Shown here one piece after another: positions 25,336 through 34,161 of a stretch of DNA of 39,950 nucleotides. Numbering within the stretch: the stretch's first letter is position 1; each line of letters starts with the position of its first letter. This stretch comes from Pseudomonadota bacterium. GTDB taxonomy: Bacteria > Pseudomonadota > Alphaproteobacteria > Puniceispirillales > UBA1172. The DNA is taken from contig JAQCJL010000006.1 of the NCBI GenBank assembly GCA_027593125.1, forward strand, positions 1 through 39,950, written 5' to 3'. A model generated the notes under the pieces. The model saw only the letters and a list, made by a program, of their open reading frames with translations. It was not told the origin of the DNA and ran no database searches. The position numbers and the translations under genes were made by a program.

Positions 25336-26189
25336 GAAATATCCTCTTGCAAGCCTGATGCTTTTGCTCTTTGCCGCCGCGTGGAAACGGTCAGCAAAAT
25401 GCCATAAATGGCTAACAAGGCGAATGAGAACAAGGTTGTTAACACCCCAAACGCAAACAGGTTTGGATGAATTTCTACCGCAAAGGTGCCATAAATCGCC
25501 AACGGCATCGTCACATCAGAACCGCCAGTGAACAATGTTCGCGGAAACTCATCATAGCTAAGCGTAAAGGCAAATAGCATCGCTGATAGAACACCTGGAA
25601 AAATGATTGGGAAAGTCACTTTACGAAATGTTCGAGCTGGGCTGACACCTAAGCTTAGCGATGCTTCTTCAACCGAGGTATCAAAGCGGTTGAAAATTGC
25701 CAGCATCACAAGAAACGCAAAAGGATAGGTATAAACCACATGCAATACAAAGGCTGTCGACCACCAATTCCGGTCAATACCAAGTTGATTAGCCAATAGC
25801 GCCATGCCAAGACCCAGCAAAACACCTGGCACAATCATGCCGAGAATAACCGAGTAGAACACCACGCCTGAGCCGCGGAATTGGCTGCGGAAAGCTTGCG
25901 CTGTGAGAACCCCCATCACTGTTGATACGACCATGGTAGCAAAGGCCAACGATAATGACCGGAATAAAGCTTCACCAATTGGTAATGGCGCAACACGTGA
26001 AGGCGGGGCGATGCCAAAGACATGCTGATACCAATAGGTTGACCATTCAATGATTGGGAATTGCGGTCCACCTTCGGGGCCTTGCTGAAAACTGAGAATG
26101 CCCATGACAATAAACGGGCCATAGAGAAACAGCACAAAGAGCGCTGTAAAGATGCCCAGAAACCATTTTAATGATGCGACTTTATCCAT
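25332..26189 (-). CDS. ABC transporter permease, PotC-like
   Basis: Inner-membrane permease, 285 residues, about six helices. The cytoplasmic EAA loop that contacts the ATPase is visible as EASLSLGVSPARTFRKVTFP around residue 175. The layout (short N-terminus, large periplasmic loop after helix 1, GGSDVTMPLAIYG near 225) is that of PotC-type spermidine/putrescine permeases. It follows the PotB-like permease by 12 bases and is followed by the SDR genes. The two permeases, the Tat-type binding protein and two ATPases probably make one importer. Confidence 0.9.
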   Translation of the reverse strand: MDKVASLKWFLGIFTALFVLFLYGPFIVMGILSFQQGPEGGPQFPIIEWSTYWYQHVFGIAPPSRVAPLPIGEALFRSLSLAFATMVVSTVMGVLTAQAFRSQFRGSGVVFYSVILGMIVPGVLLGLGMALLANQLGIDRNWWSTAFVLHVVYTYPFAFLVMLAIFNRFDTSVEEASLSLGVSPARTFRKVTFPIIFPGVLSAMLFAFTLSYDEFPRTLFTGGSDVTMPLAIYGTFAVEIHPNLFAFGVLTTLFSFALLAIYGILLTVSTRRQRAKASGLQEDIS

Positions 26190-26201
26190 AACAGCGTCCT
26201 A

Positions 26202-27050
26202 TCAAATCTGGTTTCTTAAATTAACAATACGAAGCATGATCGCCACGAAAGTCGCCATGACTACTGTCAGCACCACTCCTGCAACCGCCGCAAAAGCCCA
26301 TTTCAGCGATCCCACCTGCGTGATAATAATATTGCCTAGCAAATTAACTTTGCGGCCTGACAGCGCGGATGCTGTCGCAAACTCACCCAAGACCATTACG
26401 GTGACAAAGATAGAGCCAACGATAACACCAGGCATACTTAATGGCAGAATAATCCGGCGGAAAATTGTTGTTGCCGAGGCCCCAAGATCGCGCGCGGACT
26501 CAATCAAGCTTTCATCAATGCGCCCAATCATAAAGGCAATTGGACCAACCATAAACACCACATAAATCTGCACCATGCCAATGATGACCGACAATTCGGT
26601 AAACAACAGCACTTCAATCGGGGCATCAATAAATCCAATTTTTTGCAAAATAATGTTAATGGCGCCTTCTTTGCCTAGCATAGGTCGCCATGCAAGCACC
26701 CGAATAAGGAATGACGTCCAAAAAGGGATAACGCAAGTGACAAGCAACGCGGTTTGTAGGGTTTTATTTTTAATAAATTGGCCAATAAATAGCGCCACCG
26801 GATAACCTATCACCAAAGTGACAAACAACACGGTAAGCCATATTCTGATAGTTCGTAACAACGCCCCAAAATAGGTGTCTGAGCTAAAGAAATTGACCCA
26901 TGACTGGGTGGTCAAGTCCGGCTTGATGCTAAAGGTCGTCTGAGTCCAAAAGCTGACGTAAACCATCATGATAAGTGGCGCGACCAGAAACAAAAGGATC
27001 CAAATCATCCCTGGTGCAAGTAACAGCCATGTTCCTTTATTTGATCTCAC
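26202..27050 (-). CDS. ABC transporter permease, PotB-like
   Basis: Inner-membrane permease, 282 residues, about six helices, with the EAA loop ESARDLGASATTIFRRIILP near residue 182 and the PotB-like PFWTSFLIRVLAW segment near 111-123 ahead of it. The start is a GTG at 27050 behind a GAGACGG box. It is the second gene of the operon, 27 bases after the H-loop-deficient ATPase, and is expected to pair with the PotC-like permease. Confidence 0.9.
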   Translation of the reverse strand: MRSNKGTWLLLAPGMIWILLFLVAPLIMMVYVSFWTQTTFSIKPDLTTQSWVNFFSSDTYFGALLRTIRIWLTVLFVTLVIGYPVALFIGQFIKNKTLQTALLVTCVIPFWTSFLIRVLAWRPMLGKEGAINIILQKIGFIDAPIEVLLFTELSVIIGMVQIYVVFMVGPIAFMIGRIDESLIESARDLGASATTIFRRIILPLSMPGVIVGSIFVTVMVLGEFATASALSGRKVNLLGNIIITQVGSLKWAFAAVAGVVLTVVMATFVAIMLRIVNLRNQI

Positions 27051-27077
27051 TATCCGTCTCTTTCTTTACTTATGCCA

Positions 27078-28145
27078 TCAGCTAATCAGCTGTTTGTTCT
27101 CATCGTATAAAAGCATATCCGCCGCATCCCAGCTTAGCAGGTAGGCGTTATTTGGATTAAGATGCTTGGGTTCGCTCAGACTCATATGATCTTCGACTTC
27201 GCAAATGCGGTCATCATTAGTCTTAAAGAAATAAATCACTTTATTGCCAAGAAACTCACTGGTTAGAAATGTAGCCTCTAAGCCACTGGCCTTTGCTGTT
27301 GGTTTAGCAATGTCGATCTTATCCATACGCACCGCACAATGGCTGGCACGGCTAATTTTGGCACTTGGCGCCTTACCTTTAAGGCCAGATTTGAGGTGAT
27401 CCGCCATCATGTCACCAGAGAAAATATTAAAGCTGTGCATACTCTTAGCTGTGGTGAGGTCTTGCGGCATGGTGTAAAGGGTTTGCGGTTCGCCCTGTTG
27501 AACGATATGCCCTTCGGACATCACGAGCATTTTCTGCCCCATGGCCAAGGCCTCAAACTCATTTCCCGTCACATGGATAAAGGAAATACCAAGTTCTTTA
27601 CGAATATTTTGAAGCTCAATGGTCATCCGTTCACGAAGATTGGCATCAAGCGCACCAAGAGGTTCATCTAGCAAACAAATTTCTGGGCTAGTAACAAGGG
27701 TCCGCGCCAATGATACACGCTGTTTCTGACCACCAGAAATCTGACCTGTCATTTTTTGTTCTTGCCCAACTAGCCCGACCAATTCAATCATCTCAGACAC
27801 TTTACGTGTGATTAGACTTTCATCCGTTATGCGGTCATTGTTGCGATGCCGTAAGCCAAAGGCGATATTGTCAAACACATTGAGATGAGGAAATAACGCG
27901 TATTTTTGTTGCACAAACCCTATCCGGCGTTCATGACAAGCGCGTTTTGAGATATCTTCACCGCGAAGAATAATTTCACCTGCGTCAGGTTCAAGCAGGC
28001 CAGCAATTATTCGCAGAAGTACCGATTTGCCGCTTCCTGACGATCCAAGAAGAGTAATATACTCATTTTCACTTACCTCAAAAGAGATATCGTTTACCGC
28101 TGGTACGCCAGCAAAACCCTTGGATATCGACCTTACTTCTAGCAC
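27078..28145 (-). CDS. ABC transporter ATPase lacking the H-loop histidine
   Basis: First gene of the 16-kb operon: a PotA-like ATP-binding subunit of 355 residues starting at a GTG. Walker A GSSGSGKS (34-41), Q-loop VQQKY (78-82) and Walker B ICLLDE (156-161) are intact. The signature reads ISGGQ instead of LSGGQ. The H-loop, normally VTHD, reads HVTGNEFEA: codon 194 is GGA (glycine) at 27566-27564, confirmed in the DNA. The H-loop His is needed for efficient ATP hydrolysis in this family, so this subunit is probably a weak or structural partner to the complete ATPase at 22503-21391. A C-terminal regulatory domain of about 120 residues follows. Confidence 0.9.
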   Translation of the reverse strand: MLEVRSISKGFAGVPAVNDISFEVSENEYITLLGSSGSGKSVLLRIIAGLLEPDAGEIILRGEDISKRACHERRIGFVQQKYALFPHLNVFDNIAFGLRHRNNDRITDESLITRKVSEMIELVGLVGQEQKMTGQISGGQKQRVSLARTLVTSPEICLLDEPLGALDANLRERMTIELQNIRKELGISFIHVTGNEFEALAMGQKMLVMSEGHIVQQGEPQTLYTMPQDLTTAKSMHSFNIFSGDMMADHLKSGLKGKAPSAKISRASHCAVRMDKIDIAKPTAKASGLEATFLTSEFLGNKVIYFFKTNDDRICEVEDHMSLSEPKHLNPNNAYLLSWDAADMLLYDENKQLIS

Positions 28146-28217
28146 AGGTTTTCCGCCCCAATCTTAAATGACTTAGTCTATAAGCCTTATGATGTTCTTA
28201 AGTTTTATTACTTTATT

Positions 28218-28223
28218 ATTATA
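28218..28223 (-). promoter_or_regulatory. Candidate -10 box for the transporter/hydantoinase operon
   Basis: On the minus strand a perfect TATAAT lies 73 bases upstream of the first gene's GTG, inside an AT-rich divergent gap of 262 bases. The sequence 17 bases further upstream (TGTCCA) is a poor -35 match, so an activator may be needed. Confidence 0.35.
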
Positions 28224-28323
28224 TTTGTATGCTTTCACAATGGACACAAAAGTCAAAGCAATTTTTTAGATTTGCCTGTTTTTTTATCTAATTCTCTTGA
28301 TCAGCAATTCCCAAACCCTGAAA

Positions 28324-28348
28324 TGTCTAATTAACGACACTTATTGTC
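28324..28348. promoter_or_regulatory. TGTC/GACA half-site cluster near the GntR gene
   Basis: TGTC (28324-28327), GACA (28336-28339) and TGTC (28345-28348) alternate in orientation, about 60-85 bases before the GntR-type gene and between it and the divergent operon. Such spacing fits a dimeric regulator, possibly the GntR protein itself, but this is inference. Confidence 0.25.
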
Positions 28349-28407
28349 TTATTTTTTTCATGTATATCTTAGTAGATCATTCTGATAATTCCTGATATGT
28401 TACTTAG

Positions 28408-29421
28408 ATGAATTTTGTACACAAAAATACATTGCCACAACCACGATACCGGCAGATCTATGAAGAAATCGCCACAACACTTGAGGCGAATCGCCCCCTT
28501 GATGGGGCACTAGTGAACCTAGGCACGCTTGCCAAAATTTTCAAAACCAGCCGAACCCCCGTCTATCAGGCCTTACAAATGCTGGAAGCAGATAAACGCG
28601 TCAGCCGGGTTGGCCGTAAAGCAGAGTTCATCTTTCATCGCCAAAGTGGGCGCAAGATCCAAACGCCGACAATACCAGTTCGCTATACAGAGACTGATCT
28701 TCGCTCCTTTTTCAAAAATGTTCTGGATACGGAAAAACAGCGTTCTGTTGATTTGCATGAGGACATAGAACAACAAATCGCTAATCTTTTGCCTTTTGGT
28801 GAGTTTTGGGTAAATGAACAAAAAGCAGCTGATCATTATCATGTTAGCCGCACCATTATCCGTCAGGCTTTGTCTAAATTTGCTGAACGCGGTTTGATCG
28901 GAAAAGATTATCGCTCCCACTGGACGGTCGGGCCTTTGACCTCAAAAATGTTGAATGATTTGTTTATCATTCGCTCTAAACTTGAACCCTTAGCACTGAT
29001 AAAAGCGGCTAACCATCTGAACAGCAAGGTCATCCATCAATGGCTAGAGAGATGCCACAACGCCAGAGATAACGCCAAAGACCTTGACCAAGAAACCATC
29101 AAACAGCTTGAAGATGATCTTCATGTGCATCTTTTGGAATATTCTAACAACACCCCCTTATTGCGATTTATCCACCAGTCGCAACTGGCGCTTGTGGTCA
29201 ATGATGTGTTTGCAAAACCGCGCAACACCCGACCGTTTTCAGCTGCGATGACGGAACATATTATGATTTACGAATATCTTTTGCGCGGCGCCATCGAACC
29301 AGCGGCCTTAGCTCTTGAAACACATATTCAGCTATCAGCCAAACGCACGACCCAGCGGCTTAAAGCTTTGTCGATTTTCCCCATGCCGCCCTTACCATCT
29401 TGGTTAACGCGGCACGCCTAA
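28408..29421 (+). CDS. GntR-family regulator with two winged-helix domains and FCD domain
   Basis: DNA-binding regulator, 337 residues, longer than the usual 220-250 of FadR/FCD proteins. Two GntR-like winged helices can be read: residues 12-78, with LAKIFKTSRTPVYQALQML, and residues 115-175, with AADHYHVSRTIIRQALSKF. The C-terminal all-helical FCD ligand domain (about 180-330) has the metal-type residues Asp237, His241, His284 and His306. The ligand could be a small carboxylate or amino acid. It is transcribed divergently from the 16-kb operon and convergently with the PxpABC operon, so it is the obvious candidate regulator for one or both. The tandem head could bridge two operators or bind a longer site. 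Confidence 0.87.
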   Translation: MNFVHKNTLPQPRYRQIYEEIATTLEANRPLDGALVNLGTLAKIFKTSRTPVYQALQMLEADKRVSRVGRKAEFIFHRQSGRKIQTPTIPVRYTETDLRSFFKNVLDTEKQRSVDLHEDIEQQIANLLPFGEFWVNEQKAADHYHVSRTIIRQALSKFAERGLIGKDYRSHWTVGPLTSKMLNDLFIIRSKLEPLALIKAANHLNSKVIHQWLERCHNARDNAKDLDQETIKQLEDDLHVHLLEYSNNTPLLRFIHQSQLALVVNDVFAKPRNTRPFSAAMTEHIMIYEYLLRGAIEPAALALETHIQLSAKRTTQRLKALSIFPMPPLPSWLTRHA

Positions 29422-29440
29422 TAGCCCCTCAAAAATGCGG

Positions 29441-30634
29441 TTATAAAATCCATGGCAGATTTTGCCATTTTCTGACCAGATAATTATGTTCAGGCATGAT
29501 GGTGTTCCAGACACAGGTTTTAGCCATACGGCTTTCTTGGCTTCCACCCGCCCGAACGCTGCCCCGGGGGTAAAGCAAATTGCCGTCATTATCAAAAATA
29601 TCGAACCGCGCCGGTTTGCCTTCAATCCAGTATTCATATTCATGTTGCTGAAGATAATTTTTGACGGCGAAAAGATTGGTAAAATACCCGCCTTGCCGGC
29701 ACAGATACGCCCCTGCCGGGCCCGTCAGCCACCAATTCAGATAATCATAAGCCGCATCAAGTGACCAATCAGGAATAGCCTGAGATAGGGCAAGCCCACC
29801 AAACCACCCCCGATAGCCATTTTGCGGCGCAATCATTTCTACGTCATGCCCTTCGGCGCGAAGACGCATGGCACCTGACCACCAAAGAGAACATAACAAA
29901 GGTTGATCGGGTTTAACCAGATTTGCCAAGTCTTCTTCAACTTCCCAAATCCCCTTGAACTGACCCTGTTTGAGATAGCGATAAATATGCTGAATAAAAA
30001 GATCAATTTCCTCAATGCTGAGGTCTGAGATATCGGAAACCTCTAAATCTCCATTTCCGGTTAACGCCAACAGCATTTCTACCGCACAAATCGCAGAATC
30101 CTTTTGGACAACCACAGCACCTCGCCAAGCCTCACTCACCAAATCTGACCAATCATTGACTTGATCTCGGCTATCTTTACCCCCGTTAATCAGAGCAATG
30201 GTATCAGCATTAAATATCGTCGGCATCATGCTGATTTCGTCCGAGGGCTGGCTCGATAACGACATATCAGGGCCAACATATAGCCGTTCAACCGGAGCAG
30301 ATGATTTCCATTTTTTGTCCTTGATCGGACTATAGGCATTGAGAGCGGAAATGCTGATCTGGTCAAAAGCTTCGATACGATTGATATCAATTGGCATCAA
30401 TGACCCTGTTGGCCAGCTCAAATCGATATCATGAAACCATTGATCATAAACATCGAAACTCTCCGGGGATAGGGCCGCCTGTTGTTGAGCCGTTTCCCCA
30501 TCACGGGTTACCAGATCAAGAGCTATGCCTAAATCTTTTTCTGCATAGCCCTTGAGCACTGGATTTTGGGTCACAGAAGTGCCTAACACCGCAAGCCGGC
30601 GTGTGGAATCCTTGACCAGAGGGGCGCCTAGCAT
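29441..30634 (-). CDS. Solute-binding-protein homologue without signal peptide
   Basis: A PotD-type (family 1) binding-protein homologue of 397 residues, last gene of the PxpABC operon, starting eight bases after pxpC. The N-terminus MLGAPLVKDSTRRLAVLG shows no Sec, Tat or lipoprotein signal, and similarity to the neighbouring binding protein (22577-23788) begins within the first 20 residues at LGTSVT, so only the mature domain is present. The upstream frame has no start codon that would add a signal. The C-terminal part keeps the shared EGKP, GGS and MxxWxx patterns. It is probably cytoplasmic: a ligand sensor, a chaperone for the ring substrate, or a non-transport leftover. Export by an unrecognised route cannot be excluded. 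Confidence 0.82.
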   Translation of the reverse strand: MLGAPLVKDSTRRLAVLGTSVTQNPVLKGYAEKDLGIALDLVTRDGETAQQQAALSPESFDVYDQWFHDIDLSWPTGSLMPIDINRIEAFDQISISALNAYSPIKDKKWKSSAPVERLYVGPDMSLSSQPSDEISMMPTIFNADTIALINGGKDSRDQVNDWSDLVSEAWRGAVVVQKDSAICAVEMLLALTGNGDLEVSDISDLSIEEIDLFIQHIYRYLKQGQFKGIWEVEEDLANLVKPDQPLLCSLWWSGAMRLRAEGHDVEMIAPQNGYRGWFGGLALSQAIPDWSLDAAYDYLNWWLTGPAGAYLCRQGGYFTNLFAVKNYLQQHEYEYWIEGKPARFDIFDNDGNLLYPRGSVRAGGSQESRMAKTCVWNTIMPEHNYLVRKWQNLPWIL

Positions 30635-30642
30635 CCTATGAT

Positions 30643-31614
30643 CTAGGCCAGCGAGCCGCGGATCTGATCCAATAACTGGTGCCGTTCCTTACGAGCGGCT
30701 AGCGCGTCTTCCATGCTTACCGCTTTAAACTTAACCGGTGTATGCGGCTGCAATTGGCCGATATAATCCATATCCGCCGAAATAATCGCCCCAAGGGTAA
30801 AATAGCCACCACCAGAGACCGCATCTCGATGAAGAACAATCGGTTCAGTTCCACCCGGCACCTGAATAGACCCATAAGAATAACAGCCATCAACAATATT
30901 CGATGGATCCGAACCTGCCCCAAAAGGCTGTTCACGATCTACAAACTCCAGCGGCTTACCCCCACGGAACCGATATCCCATGCGGTCTGCCTCTGGGGCA
31001 ACTTTCCATTCATCATTTAGGAATTGTTCCCCTGAAGCATCTGTCAACCGATGCCAATATAATCCCTTAACCATGCGCAAAACCGCAGGGTTTCCAGGCA
31101 TACGGCGATGCGCAGGTGCCACGGTAGCGCCTGTCTTACCTGGGCCTGATTTTCCCAATGGCAGAACATCACCAGCCGCTACATTTCGGCCTTCAACACC
31201 GCCAAGAGCCCCAATCGGATACGTAGACCGACTGCCCAACGCCTCGGGGGTATCAATACCGCCACTAACCGCAATATAAATCCGGGCCCCTGATTGCAGA
31301 AACCCAAAGCTAAGGGTTTGGCCTTTTTTAACAGCGATAGCCGTCCATGTGTTTTGCTCAACCCCATCCAGCATTACTGGCAATTCCGCACCCGTGATGG
31401 CAATCAGGGTATCTTCAGTAAAGGTGATTTCGGGGCCCATAAATACGGCTTCGAGTCCGGCCGCATCCTCGGCATTGCCCACGAGCATGTTCGCCACGCG
31501 CATGGCAAAACGATCCATTGCCCCACCAATAGGAATGCCCAAGTGGAAATATCCCGGGCGACCAAGATCCTGAATTGAGGTCGATAGACCAGGATTAAGA
31601 ATATTAAGCGCCAT
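30643..31614 (-). CDS. pxpC: PxpC / biotin-dependent carboxyltransferase-type subunit
   Basis: 323-residue protein of the PxpC (YbgK, KipA, allophanate hydrolase subunit 2-like) family. Signatures: STSIQDLGRPGYFHLGIPIGGAMD at the start, GPEITF, GSRSTYPIGALGG near 130 and EPIVLHRDAVSGGGY near 258. With PxpA and PxpB it forms the bacterial 5-oxoprolinase; the same fold forms the carboxyltransferase domain of urea carboxylase together with the PxpB-type domain. Its start lies 11 bases inside pxpB, so the two are coupled. The adjacent biotin carboxylase and carrier suggest that here it works in a carboxylation step. Confidence 0.92.
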   Translation of the reverse strand: MALNILNPGLSTSIQDLGRPGYFHLGIPIGGAMDRFAMRVANMLVGNAEDAAGLEAVFMGPEITFTEDTLIAITGAELPVMLDGVEQNTWTAIAVKKGQTLSFGFLQSGARIYIAVSGGIDTPEALGSRSTYPIGALGGVEGRNVAAGDVLPLGKSGPGKTGATVAPAHRRMPGNPAVLRMVKGLYWHRLTDASGEQFLNDEWKVAPEADRMGYRFRGGKPLEFVDREQPFGAGSDPSNIVDGCYSYGSIQVPGGTEPIVLHRDAVSGGGYFTLGAIISADMDYIGQLQPHTPVKFKAVSMEDALAARKERHQLLDQIRGSLA

Positions 31615-32479
31615 TGAGAGCCTCCATCAAACGGGCATTTGTTCCCGTCATATCCTTGTTGAACGCATCCAGATCAAACTCAACTTCAGCCATTTTCGGC
31701 ATAAAGGTGCCGTCTTCAACTTGTTGGCAAATCGCATCATATTCGGCCCGATCGATCGGGCGCCATTTGACGATATCACCGGGACGGAACAAAACCATGA
31801 AATCCTTAAGATAGGTGACTTCTTGTTCAGGGTCATAGATTGGCATAGGAGTGATACCAAACATTTGATATCCGCCTGCCCCACGCACTGAATAGATGCA
31901 GGAAAAACACCCGCCATACCCAACTGTCAGTTTTGGCGTATCTGTCCGAGGCCGCAGATATTTGGGGACTTCGAGCTGTTTTTCTCTTTCGACCAACTGA
32001 TAAAGAAATGGCAAGCCTGCAACAAACCCCACCATCGAAACAAACCATGGTTGCGAATGGTGCGCGGTAATAAAATCTTCAACACTGTCAAAACCGTTGA
32101 TACGCGCAGCATATTCTAGATCCGTTCCGCTTGGGTCTTGGTGCCGCTCCCTAAACCGCATTAAGGTTTCATGGGTCCAAGGGTCCTGATAATAAACGGG
32201 TATCTCAATGATACGCGTATTCATCCGCTTTTCAGCTTTCTCCGCGACAGCCTCTAGCGCTTTTACCTGTTCCAGCAAATCGTCAGGATGAACAACATCA
32301 GGATTAAACTTAACCTGAAAAGAGGCATTCGCAGGACATATTTCTGTCACGCCATCAATTTTTGCCTCTCTGACCGCGTTACTCATGGATAGGCTTTTAA
32401 AGAACGCATCAAGGGACATTTCCTCGTCCATCTCGATGTAAATATGTTCATCACCGCCAAATGTGTATCGTGTTTTCAA
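31604..32479 (-). CDS. pxpB: PxpB / allophanate hydrolase subunit 1-like protein
   Basis: 291-residue member of the PxpB (YbgJ, KipI) family, with the typical IEIPVYYQDPW, FVAGLPFLYQL, PRTDTPKLTVGYG and ITPMPIYDP blocks. It is longer than E. coli PxpB (218 residues): an extra C-terminal segment after residue 240 is rich in Asp/Glu and probably helical. It forms the PxpBC half of the 5-oxoprolinase or a urea carboxylase-type carboxyltransferase. Located 30 bases downstream of the biotin carboxylase gene, with a good ribosome binding site (AAAGGAG). Confidence 0.9.
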   Translation of the reverse strand: MKTRYTFGGDEHIYIEMDEEMSLDAFFKSLSMSNAVREAKIDGVTEICPANASFQVKFNPDVVHPDDLLEQVKALEAVAEKAEKRMNTRIIEIPVYYQDPWTHETLMRFRERHQDPSGTDLEYAARINGFDSVEDFITAHHSQPWFVSMVGFVAGLPFLYQLVEREKQLEVPKYLRPRTDTPKLTVGYGGCFSCIYSVRGAGGYQMFGITPMPIYDPEQEVTYLKDFMVLFRPGDIVKWRPIDRAEYDAICQQVEDGTFMPKMAEVEFDLDAFNKDMTGTNARLMEALNGA

Positions 32480-32509
32480 CTTTATGCTCCTTTGGCTATC
32501 GTCATATTT

Positions 32510-33877
32510 TTAGGGCTTAATCTTTTCAATATTATGTTCCAGCCAGTGTTCTAACCAACCGGTATGCACCTGACCTTCCTTAACCTCATTATCTTTGGCA
32601 AGGGCAATGAGCAGGGGTATTGTTGTTTCAATCCCAGAAATCGTGGTGTTTTCTAAAGCATGATGCATGGCTGCAATTGCCTCATCCCTATTATTCCCAT
32701 GAACAATTAGTTTGCCCAAAAGGGAATCATAGAAAGGGGGGATTGTGTAACCTTCATAGAGGAAATGATCAAACCGCACCTCTGGTGCATGCGCACAGGT
32801 AAGGGTTGTGATCACACCCGGTGATGGCAAAAAATGCATCAGTGGGTTTTCGGCATTGATCCGAACCTCAATGCTATGTCCATTAATCTTGATATCATCT
32901 TGCGAGACGGATAAAGGCGCGCCACCTGCAATACGTATCATTTCTGCCACCAGATCATACCCTGTGATGGCTTCAGTAACAGGATGTTCCACCTGAATTC
33001 GGGTATTCATCTCAATAAAAAAGAACCGTCCAGTTGATTCTTCATAAAGATATTCCACCGTGCCAGCGCCAACATAACCAATATCCCGCGTAAGCTTTAC
33101 CGCCGATTGGCAAAGCTCTTGACGGGTGGCTTCATCTAGGGTTGCTGAAGGGGCTTCTTCCCATATTTTCTGGCGGCGACGCTGAAGCGAACATTCTCTC
33201 TCAAAGAAATGTACCGCCGACTTTCCATCACCCATGACCTGAACTTCGATATGCCGGGCATTAACAACAACATATTCAAGATAGTAACTGCCATCCCCAA
33301 ATGCTGAAACGGCCTCTGCCTGAGCTTGCGGCGCAAGCCGGCGCAAGCTGGCTTCGTCATCAGCAATGCGAATACCCCTTCCCCCGCCACCTGCGGCAGC
33401 CTTAATCATCACAGGATAACCAATCTCATTCGCTACCCGAACCGCCTCATCCAGATCAGAAATGGCCCCATCAGAACCCGGCACCACCGCCACACCTGCT
33501 TTCATAGCAGTTTGGCGCGCGGCAATTTTATTACCCATTTTTTCAATCAAGTCTGCGTCAGGGCCAACAAAAATAAGCCCTGCATTGGCAACCGCACGAA
33601 CAAAATTGGCATTCTCAGAGAGAAATCCATATCCCGGATGGATGGCATCTGCGCCAGCATCTTTAGCGGCAGAAATAATAGCATCATGTTTTAGATACGA
33701 TTGCGCCGCCGACGCCGGACCAATGCAAATGGCTTGGTCTGCCAGCTTTACGGCCAGCATATTTTCATCTGCTTCAGAATAAACCTGAACCGTTTTGATA
33801 CCAAGACTCTTTGCGGCTCTGATAATACGAACCGCTATCTCACCTCGGTTTGCAATAAGTAATGTTTTGATTACCAT
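32510..33877 (-). CDS. Biotin carboxylase (AccC-like)
   Basis: 455-residue ATP-grasp enzyme that carboxylates biotin on a carrier protein using ATP and bicarbonate. Present: NRGEIAVRIIRA (N-terminal domain), GYGFLSEN, the glycine-rich KAAAGGGGRGIR loop near 160-171, EMNTRIQVEHPVTE (catalytic Glu/Arg block) and RINAENP. It lies between the small carrier gene and pxpB rather than next to accB/fabH-type genes, so it probably serves the PxpBC subunits and not fatty-acid synthesis. A general acetyl-CoA carboxylase subunit role is possible but no carboxyltransferase AccA/AccD is here. Confidence 0.92.
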   Translation of the reverse strand: MVIKTLLIANRGEIAVRIIRAAKSLGIKTVQVYSEADENMLAVKLADQAICIGPASAAQSYLKHDAIISAAKDAGADAIHPGYGFLSENANFVRAVANAGLIFVGPDADLIEKMGNKIAARQTAMKAGVAVVPGSDGAISDLDEAVRVANEIGYPVMIKAAAGGGGRGIRIADDEASLRRLAPQAQAEAVSAFGDGSYYLEYVVVNARHIEVQVMGDGKSAVHFFERECSLQRRRQKIWEEAPSATLDEATRQELCQSAVKLTRDIGYVGAGTVEYLYEESTGRFFFIEMNTRIQVEHPVTEAITGYDLVAEMIRIAGGAPLSVSQDDIKINGHSIEVRINAENPLMHFLPSPGVITTLTCAHAPEVRFDHFLYEGYTIPPFYDSLLGKLIVHGNNRDEAIAAMHHALENTTISGIETTIPLLIALAKDNEVKEGQVHTGWLEHWLEHNIEKIKP

Positions 33878-33882
33878 GATTT

Positions 33883-34116
33883 TTATGAAAGCTTTGCTAT
33901 CACCTGTCCTGCCTGAACAGGCTGTTCGTTTTCGACAACATAGCTATCGAATGTTCCCGCATCTGTGGCTTTGACTTCGATGAAGGTTTTCATCACTTCG
34001 ATGAGACCAATGACATCACCCTCGCTAACGGTATCCCCTTTGCTTTTGTAAGCAGGTTCACCCGGAGATGGGGTAAGGTAAAATGTACCTGGAAGAGGAG
34101 ATTGAATATCTGTCAT
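33883..34116 (-). CDS. Biotin carboxyl carrier protein, domain-only (AccB-like)
   Basis: 77-residue biotinyl domain without the N-terminal region and Pro/Ala linker of normal AccB (about 150 residues). The biotin-accepting lysine is Lys43 in EVMKTF; acetyl-CoA carboxylase carriers have EAMKM, so Ala and the last Met are changed. Met-Lys is kept, which supports biotinylation. PSPG near residue 16 and VENEQPVQAGQVIAKL at the end are typical. It starts 45 bases after pxpA and ends five bases before the biotin carboxylase gene. It would shuttle carboxybiotin to the PxpBC subunits. Confidence 0.9.
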   Translation of the reverse strand: MTDIQSPLPGTFYLTPSPGEPAYKSKGDTVSEGDVIGLIEVMKTFIEVKATDAGTFDSYVVENEQPVQAGQVIAKLS

Positions 34117-34161
34117 AACATACCTTTCTTAAATGTTTAGTGCAGGCCCTTTTATGTGTGA

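Noticed and set aside
30643-34116. Urea amidolyase (urea carboxylase plus allophanate hydrolase)
   Set aside because: No allophanate hydrolase is adjacent and PxpA is present, so a lactam/oxoproline-type role is the better reading; urea remains a test substrate.
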